From the NCBI GenBank assembly GCA_003255065.1, contig QAOA01000166.1, forward strand, positions 29,314 through 93,313: a stretch of DNA of 64,000 nucleotides, read 5' to 3'. The notes beneath the pieces were generated by a model. The model saw only the letters and a list, made by a program, of their open reading frames with translations, ran no database searches and was not told the origin of the DNA. Positions 11,779 through 22,638 of the stretch are shown in pieces. This DNA is from Cercis canadensis (taxonomy: Eukaryota; Streptophyta; Magnoliopsida; Fabales; Fabaceae). The translations under genes were made by a program, and so were the position numbers. Within the stretch, counting starts at the first letter, position 1; each line of letters begins with the position of its first letter.

Positions 11779-12465
11779 TTGGCTGCCAAAGTGCTAATGA
11801 GGTTGAAGCCATATTACTTGAGAACATATACCCCAGAAGGAATCAATGAAATGGAGTGGGGTACATTAGAGATAGCAATAACCCTTTGGATTCAACACTT
11901 TCAGGTTATTGTAAAAAAGTTCTTTTCTCAAAAAAGAAACTTTGCAACCAAGTTTTGGGTACAATCATGGAAGGGCTAGTCTGGCCAGAATGCTTCATCA
12001 AAATATCTGATAAAATCATGGCAGTCTTCTTTCAATTCAGAGAAGGTGTTGCCAGAAGCAGCAAAGAGCCGCAGAAGTTGTTGAAGCTGTTGGATATCTT
12101 TGAATCCATGGAAAAACTCAAACCTGAATTCTCAAAAAAAAATTGACAGCGAAGCTGGAGTCAATATCTGCAAGAAGCAGCAAAGAGCCGCAGAAGTTGT
12201 TGAAGCTGTTGGATATCTTGAATCCATGGAAAAACTCAAACCTGAATTCTCAAAAAAATTTGACGGCGAAGCTGGAGTCAATATCTACACATGGTTCCAA
12301 GAGCTGGAAAAGCTCCTAATTGATGCCTCAAGCAAAGTATTCTAGGAGTTTGGCCTGCAAATAGAAGGGAATTTTGATGGGTTTCCACCTCCCCATGATG
12401 GCTTTGTTCCAAAACTCTTAAGATACACCATTAATTACTTCAAGTACCTAGCTACGAACAATTAA
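11779..12465 (+). pseudogene. EXO70-like exocyst subunit fragment (captured)
   Basis: Two overlapping frames give NEMEWGTLEIAITLWIQHF, then MEGLVWPECFIKISDKIMAV, then ESMEKLKPEFSKKFDGEAGV, then LEKLLIDASSKVFWEFGLQI (W read as a stop in the DNA), ending RYTINYFKYLAT. This is collinear with the central part of plant EXO70, a subunit of the exocyst that tethers secretory vesicles. It is not functional: there is a frameshift near 11915, an in-frame stop at SSKVF, and a 119 bp tandem duplication at 12054-12290. No start or C-terminal domain. It lies between MULE inverted repeats, so it was most likely captured by the element. Confidence 0.8.
12054..12290. repeat. 119 bp tandem duplication inside the EXO70 fragment
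   Basis: The stretch beginning agaagcagcaaagagccgc at 12054 recurs at 12173. The sister fragment at 46.8-46.9 kb has only one copy, so the duplication arose after the two elements diverged, or during assembly (no N marks it). Confidence 0.85.
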
Positions 12466-12559
12466 TGAGGGATTGTTGCAGAGAGAGAAAGGGACACCAT
12501 TGGAGGTTGCTGGGGAGAGAAAAATTGGGCCTTGGTGAAGATAAAATTTTGAAGAATAA

Positions 12560-12658
12560 CCCGCTTCCAAACGGGCTAGCAAAACCTTTACCCAACCCAA
12601 CCCTTTTGCATGGCGGGGCGGGCCAACCCAACGGGCCCAACCCATTTTGACACCTCTA
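12560..12658. mobile_element. hAT-like end fragment
   Basis: GC-rich sequence ending TTTTGACACCTCTA at 12658. On the minus strand it starts TAGAGGTGTCAAAATGGG, a typical plant hAT terminal repeat start with CCAACCC/GGGTTGG repeats. It is absent from the sister locus at 47.2 kb. Only one end is present. Confidence 0.5.
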
Positions 12659-13007
12659 CTCACACTCACCCTCGAACCACTGAGACCCTTATAGTCTTAG
12701 AAGGTATTCTCTACGTTGGATTTGTTACTTCAAACCCAGAAAATCGTCTCTTTACCAAAATTATCAACAAAGAAAATGTATTTATGTTCTCAATTGGTCT
12801 CATTCAATTCCAACTGAATGTGGATAAAAAGAACGTTGTTGCTATTTCTGGTTTTAGTAACCAAAAGCCTGGACTTACATCACTATTACAAATGTTGTAT
12901 TTGGATCCAATCCTTCTATCTCTCAAAAGGTTCTCACCAAAGCGTTTAAGGTGGACAAGAATACAATTGACTATCTTCTGAAGTAGTTTTGAATGGACAA
13001 CAATTAG
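12659..13007 (+). pseudogene. Germin-like pseudogene A (3' part of exon 2)
   Basis: Starts abruptly at germin box 1 (HTHPRTTET) and runs through [18 protein letters not shown] and box 2 (SIGLIQFQLNV). The box 2 metal-ligand His is Gln. A frameshift follows KPGL, and stops (TAG, TGA) precede DNN. It lacks exon 1, intron and half of exon 2. It is almost identical to pseudogene B (14846-15308) except that B has about 30 bp less near the 3' end. The sequence after it (13008-13790) matches 51992-52800. Confidence 0.88.
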
Positions 13008-14298
13008 AAACTAGGAGTGGGCTGAAATATGATATTTTAACCTTTTGAAATAGTGCTTGATTTGTTTCGGGGTTTTGCCTTATGCAACCATTACAAGAAC
13101 ACAGTCGACTATGTTCTAATCTTCAGAAGCAATTCTGGATGGACAACAATTAGGAAAGTAGATGCTGAAATTAAAATAAACCATTAGTTTATTCCAATAG
13201 TTAATTTGTTATTGGGTTTGCGTTATGTAACGACTGAAATAGTTATTGAAATAGAATAAAGTGCAAGGTTCTATGCATGTACCTTCCATACATAAAGACA
13301 TGTTTGAAGCTTTTTTTCTTTCTTTTGGTTTCTGTGGAGTGAAATGATATTGAAGTTTTTGAGAGGATTAATTGTAGTGCTGTAATTGCAATTTCTCATA
13401 AATAGTGGGTCACTAAAAAGAAAAGATTTTCAAGTGTGATTCACAATTATTATTAAATTTCTTAAATTGCTTTAACTTGTAACCACTATTCAGTATGTGA
13501 TAACCTAACTACTCAAAAACTTAATAATAATTGTAACCCACAAGAATTTTTTTTTTTTTCGAGTGACCTACCTGAAATTATTTATGATTTGAGTGACTTA
13601 ACAATAGTTGTCTCTATTTTATTTAAACATAGGACTTTCTAGTTTTAATCAAAGGAATTGGAAGGAAAAGGAATGAAGAGAAGGCAATTCTCATTCTATT
13701 GTTTAAAAATGAAGAGAAGGCAAATGCATGTAGGTTTGACTAAAGTGGTTGGACATGATGCATTTCGGTCAATTTTTTTTTTTAAAAAAAAAAANTTAGC
13801 TTTATTTATCTGCGAATATAAATAAGCAAATAACTATTTCAATGAATTTTTATTTTTTAGTAATTAAAATTTAAAAACTAAAATTTCATATTAAAACTAA
13901 TATCAAGTGAGCATTTGATTGCTCAATCGTTGGGGTTGAACTATGGCTAATCCCAGCTCAAACTCTATAAATTATAATATATATATTTTTTTTGAATCAA
14001 AACTAAAACTAAAGAAAGAAATATGAAGAATTTTTTGCATAAATATTTTGAAAAGATACCATTCACAACATCTCCCATGAAAAGTTATGTTAAGTAGTGG
14101 AGGCTTTTATAAATAATAATATAAGTAAAGTAACAGTAATAATTTTATATATATTTAAGTCTTTCTTTTTTTTTGTTCCTTTGAAATAACTCCAATCCAA
14201 CCCTATACGTGCATGGCAAAAAAAATTAAAATTGGGATACTTGTATATGACTTATTTGGGTTTCTCTACTCTATTAAGTACTTATACAATAATATAAT
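13008..14298. other. Non-coding flanks of the plus-strand germin-like copies
   Basis: 13008-13790 is homologous to 51992-52800 downstream of pseudogene C. A single N at 13795 then joins to 13796-14230, homologous to 49500-50140 upstream of pseudogene C. So the part downstream of one copy is joined directly to the part upstream of the next. No gene. Confidence 0.65.
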
Positions 14299-14632
14299 AG
14301 TTGTTTGGATTGGCTTATGGCAATGGCTTATGACTCCAAATAAGCTGTTTTAAGCTTAATTTTAGAAGTTATTTCATAAAGCTTTTTGAAATAAGCTTAT
14401 GCGAAAGCTGAAATCAGCTTGATCGGAAATTGTTTTAATGAAAATTTTTGACAAAAATGTCCTGAATTACATTTCAAAATTTTACTATCTGCCATTAGAA
14501 TCAAAACCCAAAAGAACATTTCAAAATATTTCACTGTCTAACATTAGAATCAAAATTCTACTGTTTGACATTTCAGACAAAAAATTGTCTTGAATGACAT
14601 TTCAAAATAAGTCGTTTATCCAAACAGGACCT
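14299..14632. mobile_element. Candidate MITE
   Basis: Bounded by TTGTTTGGATTGGCTTAT on the left and AATAAGTCGTTTATCCAAAC on the right, giving an imperfect inverted TGTTTGGAT repeat. The interior is AT-rich with the AAATAAGCTG motif common in plant MITEs. The paralogous region at about 50.15 kb lacks it, but the flanks there differ too, so no clean target duplication is seen. Confidence 0.4.
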
Positions 14633-14845
14633 TATAAATGTGCTCAAAGCACTTATTGTATATTTTTTTTTTTGGCCATCAAAAGTTTATTGTGATGAGA
14701 AACTATCTTATTTCAAAGCCAAAGTTAAAATACAAGGAGAGCTTAAAATTATTGTTCCTAAAACTAATATGCAAATTATATTCCTTCAAATTGTAAGGAA
14801 TGATATATCTTTTCCACGAACAAAAAATAATTTTTTTTCTAGCAG

Positions 14846-15308
14846 TGTTTGTGAATGGAAAATTCTGCAAGGACCCAAAGCCACTTGGCTCAAAAGTGAC
14901 TCATGTTGCCGTTAATAAGATACTGGGACTTAACATTCTTGGCATATCATTGGCTCACATAGACTTTACACCTAAAGTTCTCAACCCTCCTCACACTCAC
15001 CCTCAAACCACTGAGACCTTTATAGTCTTAGAAGGTATTCTCTACGTTGGATTTGTTACTTCAAACCCAGAAAATCGTCTCTTTACCAAAATTATCAACA
15101 AAGAAAATGTATTTATGTTCTCAATTGGTCTCATTCAATTCCAACTGAATGTGGATAAAAAGAACGTTGTTGCTATTTCTGGTTTTAGTAACCAAAAGCC
15201 TGGACTTACATCACTATTACAAATGTTGTATTTCTCACCAAAGCATTTAAGGTGGACAAGAATACAATTGACTATCTTCTGAAGTAGTTTTGAATGGACA
15301 ACAATTAG
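14846..15308 (+). pseudogene. Germin-like pseudogene B (exon 2)
   Basis: Begins at an intact splice acceptor (tctagcag at 14839-14845) with [12 protein letters not shown], as in the intact genes. It then lacks about 19 codons (the [19 protein letters not shown] segment). Box 1 is NPPHTHPQTTE and box 2 is SIGLIQFQLNV, so the box 2 His ligand is Gln. A frameshift follows KPGL. No exon 1 is recognisable upstream. Sequence downstream is cut by the N gap at 15496. Confidence 0.88.
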
Positions 15309-15495
15309 AAACTAGGAGTGGGCTGAAATATGATATTTTAACCTTTTGAAATAGTGCTTGATTTGTTTCGGGGTTTTGCCTTATGCAACCATTACAAGAA
15401 CACAGTCGACTATGTTCTAATCTTCAGAAGCAATTCTGGATGGACAACAATTAGGAAAGTAGATGCTGAAATTAAAATAAACCATTAGTTTATTC

Positions 15496-15958
15496 NNNNN
15501 NNNNNNNNNNNNNNNNNNNNNNNNNNNNNNNNNNNNNNNNNNNNNNNNNNNNNNNNNNNNNNNNNNNNNNNNNNNNNNNNNNNNNNNNNNNNNNNNNNNN
15601 NNNNNNNNNNNNNNNNNNNNNNNNNNNNNNNNNNNNNNNNNNNNNNNNNNNNNNNNNNNNNNNNNNNNNNNNNNNNNNNNNNNNNNNNNNNNNNNNNNNN
15701 NNNNNNNNNNNNNNNNNNNNNNNNNNNNNNNNNNNNNNNNNNNNNNNNNNNNNNNNNNNNNNNNNNNNNNNNNNNNNNNNNNNNNNNNNNNNNNNNNNNN
15801 NNNNNNNNNNNNNNNNNNNNNNNNNNNNNNNNNNNNNNNNNNNNNNNNNNNNNNNNNNNNNNNNNNNNNNNNNNNNNNNNNNNNNNNNNNNNNNNNNNNN
15901 NNNNNNNNNNNNNNNNNNNNNNNNNNNNNNNNNNNNNNNNNNNNNNNNNNNNNNNNNN
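15496..15958. other. Assembly gap (463 N)
   Basis: Run of N. By comparison with 52180-52950, the missing part should hold the non-coding downstream flank of pseudogene B. Confidence 0.95.
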
Positions 15959-15985
15959 TTTTTTTTTTTTTTTTTTTTTTCTTTA

Positions 15986-16530
15986 GCTTAATTACAATTT
16001 TGGTCCTCCTATTTTAATCAGTTGAACGTTTTGGTCCCCCTTATTTAAAAATGAACTATTGAATCCTCTATATTCATAAAATGTATAAGTTTAGTTCATT
16101 TATCATTAAGTCAAAATTCTTAAGTTTATTTCAAGGTGTAAAATTCTCTGATTCATAATCTCACCGTTCAGATTGAAGAGCTATGTCTTTTGAATCTTCC
16201 CATTAAATTTCAGCTTGATCTAAAGGTGAAAAAGTCTAAATTTTTAGTTAAATGAAAACGTATGATTTTGGTATTTTGGGTTGAGTTACACTGTTAGATT
16301 GAGCTAAAATTTAGTGAGGAGGTTCACAAGATGTAACACTTCAATCTGAACGGTGAGATTATGAATCAGAGAACTTTACACCTTGAAATAAACCTAAGAA
16401 TTTTGACTTAAAGATAAATGGACTAAACTTATACATTTTATGAATATAGAGAGACTTAATAGTTCATTTTTAAAGAAGGGGACCAAAACGTTCAAGTGGT
16501 TAAAATAAGGGACCAAAATTACAATTAAGC
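15986..16530. mobile_element. Foldback element with about 200 bp inverted repeats
   Basis: The left arm (GCTTAATTACAATTTTGGTC..., 15986 to about 16195) is the reverse complement of the right arm (about 16325 to 16530, ending ACCAAAATTACAATTAAGC), with a loop of about 130 bp. Inner arm ends share the AATCTCACCGTTCAGAT motif. No coding capacity. The paralogous site near 52950 lacks it, so it is a mobile insertion in this copy. Similar TTACAATTTTGGTCC ends occur in plant Mutator-type MITEs. Confidence 0.8.
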
Positions 16531-16599
16531 CTTTTCTTTTCCCTTCTTAATGACAAAAATCTAACAGAGATGAGTAGATAATCAAAGTCCACCGCAACA

Positions 16600-19352
16600 T
16601 TACGTCCCCCCGCCTTTCAAACCTTTAACTGAACCACACCGCCTCCTTCTCTTCGTCTTCTTCTTCTTCTAGCTTCAACGAGCAGAGACCAGAGGATTTT
16701 CACTCTCTCAGTATCTAATAGAAAGTGTTCTACTCTCTTTCTCTATTTAACTTTTCGCCATTTCTCTTTCCCACTCTTTCTTTTCGTTTTTCCCTCTCTC
16801 TTCCCTTCATGGCAGCACAGTTGCTTGGAGGTACCTCACTAACTTGAGGTACCCTTACTTCACCTTATTCCCATTTTTACTTTTCATTTTAAAATATTTT
16901 AGAAGAATAAAAACGCTTGCTTTATGATTCATGGAGATATGGGTGTGATTATAGTTGTTGGAATTGTAGTTTATGCAAATTTGTTTTTGGTTTGGTGGCT
17001 GATATGGGTATCCATTGATATATTTATATGCTAGGAGTAGGATATTTTTGCTGCATTGCTTAGCTTTCAAGTTGAGCTGTTGTTTATGTGGGAGGGGTTT
17101 AATTTCCATTGAATTGAGCCCTTTAATGTGATAGTTTAGATTATAATCTAAACAATTTAAATAATTTTTTTTTTCCATTTTTAACATACTAAAAAACTAA
17201 CATGTGAATAATTAAGAGTAGGAACTTGCTCGATGGATTGCCCTTGCTCAATTTGATTTCTAGGTCCCAATTGTAGGGCTATTTGTTATGGTAATACTGG
17301 GCATACCTGCTACCTCTTTCTAAAGGCTGAGTGAGAGCACGCTGTATATAGAATAGACAATAGATGGTAAAAAGAACAAAATAAACAATAGGCATCTTTT
17401 CTTTTGACGATAAAACAAAATTTAAGATAATGAGAAAACCAACAGAATGAGGTTATTAGACAGAGTTTACAAAAAAGATATTAATGAACATTCGTGCATA
17501 TTATAGAAGAAACTAATGTGGAACAACCAAAGCATATGAACAAAGTTTGGGATAACTTCNCCCAATTGTAGGGCTATTTGTTATGGTAATACTGGGCATA
17601 CCTGCTACCTCTTTCTAAAGGCTGAGTGAGAGCATGCTGTATATAGAATAGATAATAGATGGTAAAAAGAACAAAATAAACAATAGGCATCTTTTCTTTT
17701 GACGATAAAACAAAATTTAAGATAATGAGAAAACCAACAGAATGAGGTTATTAGACAGAGTTTACAAAAAAGATATTAATGAACATTCGTGCATATTATA
17801 GAAGAAACTAATGTGGAACAACCAAAGCATATGAACAAAGTTTGGGATAACTTCATGAAGGAGTAGTACCCAACCATGTGTGTCAAGGCTCATGGAATCA
17901 TATGTTCAAAGCTAATGATATACCAAACTATTTGACTAATCTATCATAGCAAGCAGAGAGCTAGCCTGTGAAACTGTCATGCAAGTCATGCTACAGATGC
18001 TCTGTCCAGAATTCCTTATTTTAATTTGGATGATCCAAGTTCCAAATTGTAGCTAACATTGAATCCATGCGCAGTTTGATTCTCTGCAGTTCTTCTAATA
18101 CCACCCTGCATACTGACTCAATTTGTCAAAGTAGCTACACCCACTTCACATGAATTGGCTTTGTCTCTAATTATTGCTTCTCTTTCCCATGTAGTATATT
18201 TTTTCCTGAGATTGAACTGAGCATGCTGCTTAACTTGAGTATAAAAGGAACAATAAAGAATTTGATATTGGAAATGTATAGATAACTACAGAATTCTAAA
18301 ATGTGATTTGCTTGAATACATACATACATACACATATATATATATAACTGAAGTTTGCTAATGTATAAATAGAGTAAACATCAGGTGGATATTACCTACC
18401 AAATTGTCTTTTACAAGATGTTAAAGCATGATATCAAGACAGGAGGGCCTTAACATCCAGCATGGATTGAGGTACATCATAATCAGTCCTGAATCCTGTG
18501 TGAATTTTTCATCGAGTCACGTGAAACCCTATTCAATACTTGCAATGTCTTCTAGTCGCCAGGATTGTTCCGTTCTTGGCATGTACTTTGAGGCTGACTT
18601 TATTGTGGTGATCACCAGTTTGGGCTTGGTGATAAAATTGTATTTTTCACAATTTGACTTAGTCATTATGACAAGAATAGACCATTCAGTCAGTTTGGAT
18701 TTAGCAAAAACAAAGTAAGTTAGCTAATGGAAATGAATGAACACCTGCAGATACAGAGGGCTATCGATCTTGGCGTAAATGAATGAACAGTTGCACATAC
18801 CGAGGGAGACATGAGAATATCTTGTTCTTGTATGTCTTTTCAAATTTACAATTTAGCAATTGATTGCTTGGTTGCTTTACTTATTACACACATTTTGCCA
18901 TTTGGGATTTTGTGGTTGGTGTGACATCAAATGACACCTTTACTTATTTTTGTCTACTATGAACATGTAACTAGCATTTTTTTTTTTGGTTAACTCATGT
19001 AACTAGCATTAATTGCTTATAAAATAGAAATATTTTTCATAATGCTGTCAAGAATAAAAGTAACCTTTTAGGGAATAAGTGGGTAACAACTCAGTTGATG
19101 CACTTTACATGAATTTTCAAATAAGTAATTCTGGGTAACTAGTATTTTCTTTCCCTGTTACTTTGTTTGGTGTGATTTGAGACTCATGAGGACTAAACCC
19201 CATGCACTGGCAATTCCCAAAGGACCTAGGTGCCGGTTGATCCAAGGCTCAGTTGCATCTAGTCTTGAAGTAAGAAGGAAGGTTTATATGGGTTTTGAAA
19301 ATCAAGAGGGACAAGTATAATTTCAGATAAATCTAGGGAAGGTTGGAGTGAT
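16600..19352 (+). pseudogene. Orphaned 5' part of a YqaJ-nuclease gene copy
   Basis: Collinear with 53000-55380: a CT-rich 5' leader, a conserved ATGGCAGCACAGTTGCTTG first exon (16809-16830, followed by GTACCT donor), then the long first intron. Homology ends at 19352, where retrotransposon sequence begins. The coding exon present at 55485-56502 has no counterpart here. It contains a 294 bp repeat around the single N at 17560 that the other copy does not have. It may still be transcribed but cannot encode the nuclease. Confidence 0.75.
17265..17855. repeat. 294 bp direct repeat around a single N
   Basis: 17265-17559 and 17561-17855 are nearly identical, with an N at 17560 exactly between them. 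The paralogous block (53.66-53.96 kb) has one copy. Most likely two overlapping contig ends were not merged. Confidence 0.85.
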
Positions 19353-19399
19353 ATACTCAAATTATTTTAAACAAATTTCCATACTATGTTCTGTCTATG

Positions 19400-20178
19400 A
19401 TAAACATCTAACCCAATTAGTGCAAAACTTAGCAGAAATTTTGACCTTTATGTTTAAGAAACCTTTTATAGAACCACCTGATAGAACTCAGAAAGAAAAG
19501 AAACAATTCTTATGACTAATACTCAGAAACAGTGATTACAATCACTCACAGAGCCAAGGCTCCTACATAAATGTCTCTGCTAGAGAGAATTTTGCTCCTA
19601 ATGAAAAATAACACTCAACCAGAATGACCTGCTCTCCTACCTTCCCTCCCTAATATCACGCACACCTCCTAACCAACTCATGCAACCAATTACATCTCAG
19701 CCCCCTTGCCTTTCTTCTTTCTCGAATATACCCTCCATATTTTGGGCCTAACCAGTGGACCTCCTAACATGTCCACTCTCTCTCTTCCAAACTCATCACT
19801 AGAGCCCATAGTTCTATCATTACCCTCTGCAGGAAAAACAGCCTTGTCCTCAAGGCTGAAGAAAGGAAATTGATGTTTCAGAAAAAGTTCATCCTCCCAT
19901 GTAGAATCTTCAGCTGCTAAACCTTTCCATTGAATAAGATATTCTTTGGACAGAAAACCAGCTTCCTTTTTTTCTCTGACTGCCCAAACCTTTTCTGGTT
20001 CTGTTGAGTCCTCCACTGCCATATCCTCAGGCAATTCTGGTGCAACAAAATACTGACCAACAACTCTTTTTAAAAGAGATACATGGAACACCGGATGAAC
20101 TCTAAAAGTAGTAGGTAATTGGAGCTTGTATGTTACCTCCCCATACTTTTCTATAATCTGAAAAGGACCATAGTACCT
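19400..20178 (-). mobile_element. Chromovirus (Ty3/gypsy) 3' fragment
   Basis: On the minus strand: end of integrase (RYYGPFQIIEKYGEV, then RVHPVFHVSLLKR), a linker, a chromodomain, then a polypurine-like AAAGGCAAGGGGGC followed by TGTAATTGG, which may start the 3' LTR (about 19698 leftwards). Everything upstream of the integrase C-terminus is lost at 20178, where a plus-strand Tat-like element begins. Confidence 0.75.
19690..20178 (-). pseudogene. Gypsy integrase C-terminus with chromodomain
   Basis: The frame carries VHPVFHVSLLKR, the usual end of the chromovirus integrase, then a chromodomain with EYLIQWKGLAAEDSTWED (aromatic and acidic residues W and E in the expected places), and a basic tail RVYSRKKKGKG. 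In chromoviruses this domain targets integration to modified chromatin. It is 5' truncated, with no start codon of its own, and the upstream polyprotein is missing. Confidence 0.85.
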
Positions 20179-20182
20179 AAAG

Positions 20183-21690
20183 AGTCAATAGAAGTGATTA
20201 ATCTTGAGACTGAAGATGAAAAAAGAGAAGTCAAGATTGGCACCTCAATAAGGGAGAGTGAATGCAAAAAAAATGATTAAACTCCTCCATGATTACATTG
20301 ATGTGTTTGCATGGTTTTATCAAGACATGTCTGGGCTTGATATGGATATTGTCATCCATAAGCTGCCATTAAAACTTAAATGTCTGCCTGTTAAACAAAA
20401 GCTAAGGAAAATGAAAGCCGAAATGTTTCTAAAGATTATAGAAGAAGTTAAAAAGTAATTTGATGCTAGTTTTCTTGCAGTTGCAATATATCCTGAATGG
20501 GTCGCTAACATTGTTCTAGTTCCAAAAAAAGATGGAAAAGTTTGCATGTATGTTGATTATCGGGATTTGAATAAAGCTAGCCCTAAGGATGACTTTTCAC
20601 TACCACATATTGACATACTTGTGGATAGCACGGCTAGACATTCTATTTTCTCTGTCATGGATGGTTTCTCAGGATATAATCAAAAAAAGATGGCTCTAAA
20701 AGACATGGAAAAGACAACTTTCACCACTCTATGGGGTACCTGCTGTTATAAAGTAATGTCGTTCAGTTTGAAAAAGGTCGGGGCAACATATCCAAGGGCC
20801 ATGGTAACCTTGTTTCATGACATGATGCACAAAGAAATAGAAGTGTATGTTGATGACATGATGCACAAAGAAATAGAAGTGTATGTTGATGACATGATTG
20901 CAAAATCTGAGACGAAAGAAGACCACATTGTTAACTTACAAAAGCTCTTTGATTAATTGAGAAAGTACCGACTTCGTTTGAATCTAGCTAAATGCACATT
21001 TGGTGTGAAATCTGGAAAGATCTTGGGGTTTGTGGTTAGTCAAAAAGGGATAGAAGTAGATCTCAATAAAGTTTGAGCAATCTTAGAAATGTCAGCTCCT
21101 CATACGGAGAAAGAAGTTCGAGGATTCTTGGGAAGATTAAATTACATTGCGAGATTTATATCTCAGTTAACTACCACATGTGAACCCCTGTTCAAATTGC
21201 TGCGCAAAAATCAAACTTCCGAATGGAATGAAGATGGCCAAAGGGTATTTGAGAAAATTAAACAATACTTGCAAGAACCACCGGTTCTAGTCCCGCTAGT
21301 ACCAGAAGGTCTCTCATTATGTATCTAACAATGCTTGAAGGATCAATGGGTTGTGTACTGGGGAAACATAATGAATTGGGGAGAAAGGAACATGTCATTT
21401 ACTACTTAAGCAAGACATTCACAAATTATGAGGCCAGATACTCATTATTAGAATGCACTTGTTTTGCTTTGGCCTGAACCGCTCATCGTTTGCAACAATA
21501 TATGTTATGTTATACAACTTGGCTAGCGTCTAAAATGGATCAAATTAAATATATCTTTGAAAAATCAGCTCTCACAGGAAGAATCGCACGATGGCAAGTT
21601 CTTTTATCTGAATACGACATCATCTATGTCACCTAAAAAGCAATAAAAGGAAGCGCACTGGCCGACTACTTACATAATCAACCTATAGAA
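20183..21690 (+). pseudogene. Tat-like reverse transcriptase and RNase H
   Basis: Fragments in sequence: KLPLKLKCLPVKQKLRKMK, then YVDYRDLNKASPKDDFSLPH, then MDGFSGYNQKKMALKD, the catalytic YVDD (in a 36 bp duplicated segment), [37 protein letters not shown]. Stops occur at 20456, 20954, 21076 and 21326, and a frame loss follows. Polymerisation activity is lost. The 36 bp duplication (20819-20854 and 20855-20890) repeats DMMHKEIEVYVD so that the YVDD box occurs twice. Confidence 0.88.
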
Positions 21691-21702
21691 AGCTACAAGT
21701 CA

Positions 21703-22638
21703 ATGCAATGCAATTTTTCGGATGAGGATATAATGACATTATTCAAAGATAAAGGGATGTCAAGGGGCGAGAAGTGGACTTTGCTATTTGATGGAGCCTC
21801 CAATGTATTAGGGCATGGAATCGGTGTTGTGCTAATCTTTCCTGAAGAGAAGCTTATCCTAATTACCGCTAGGGTATGTTTTGACTGGACAAATAATATA
21901 ATCGAGTATGAAGCATGCACCATGGGAATACAAGCAGCGATAAAATCAAAAGCAAGAATTTTAGAAGTATATGAGGATTTAGCTTTGGTGATCAATCAAC
22001 TGAAAGGGGAATGGGAGACTAGAGATTCCAAAATGATTCCATACCATGACTACCTAAAAGAGTTGTCCGAGCAATTTAAGGAGATTACCTTTTGGCATAT
22101 TCCTCGAAAAGATAATCAATTGGTTGATGCACTGGCAACCCTGTCTTCAATGTTCAAAATTAATAATGATATAGAGATGCCGCTCATAAAGATGACTAGG
22201 CGGGATTGCCCAGCATACTGCTTGATGATGGAAGAAGAGCCTGATGGGAAACCATGGTATCAAGATATTAAATCTTTCATTAAAAGCAGGGAATACCCAA
22301 TTGGTGCCTTAGAAAATGATAAAAGAACCATAAGGAGATTGGCAATGGGTTTCTTCCTAAATGAGAATGTATTATACCAAAGAAATTATGACACAGTGCT
22401 TCTGAGATGTGTTGATATACCAGAGGCAAAGATAATCATTGAAGATGTGCATGAGGGTATTTGTGGAAAACATGTCAATGGGCATGCCATGGCAAGAAAG
22501 ATATTAAGGGTGGGGTATTATTGGTTGACAATAGAATCTGATTGCATCAATTATGTGAGAAAATGCCACAAATATCAGATATATGCTGATAAGATCTATA
22601 TACCGTCCATACCTCTAAATTTCTTATCTGCACCATGA
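21703..22638 (+). pseudogene. Tat-like second RNase H and integrase N-terminus
   Basis: An open frame of 311 codons. WTLLFDGASNVLGHGIGVVL begins the additional plant-type RNase H (catalytic Asp in FDGAS, Glu in YEACTMG, Asp in DNQLVDALA). After about residue 240, HEGICGKHVNGHAMARK and VRKCHKYQIYAD are the integrase HHCC region, in which the second cysteine of CHKC is Tyr. The frame ends at a TGA replacing Trp in APWPFS. Confidence 0.85.

Larger units (their letters stand above)
11556..12559 (+). mobile_element. Pack-MULE 1 (truncated), EXO70 cargo
   Basis: The left end starts GATAAAACTTAGGTAAAA and continues as about 195 bp that matches the terminal inverted repeats of the elements at 46325-47319 and 50688-51718. 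The right subterminal repeat is visible at about 12460-12525 (the complement of the ttctctctcc...ggttgct segment at 11697-11750). The outermost right terminal repeat is missing, replaced by a hAT fragment. Non-autonomous: no transposase. The internal part is an EXO70-derived fragment. Long TIRs plus host gene cargo define a Pack-MULE. Confidence 0.75.

Noticed and set aside
16855..17187. Minus-strand frame of 110 codons (also at 53254-53508)
   Set aside because: AT-rich composition inside the long intron of the YqaJ-type gene. Conservation comes from the block duplication, not from coding.
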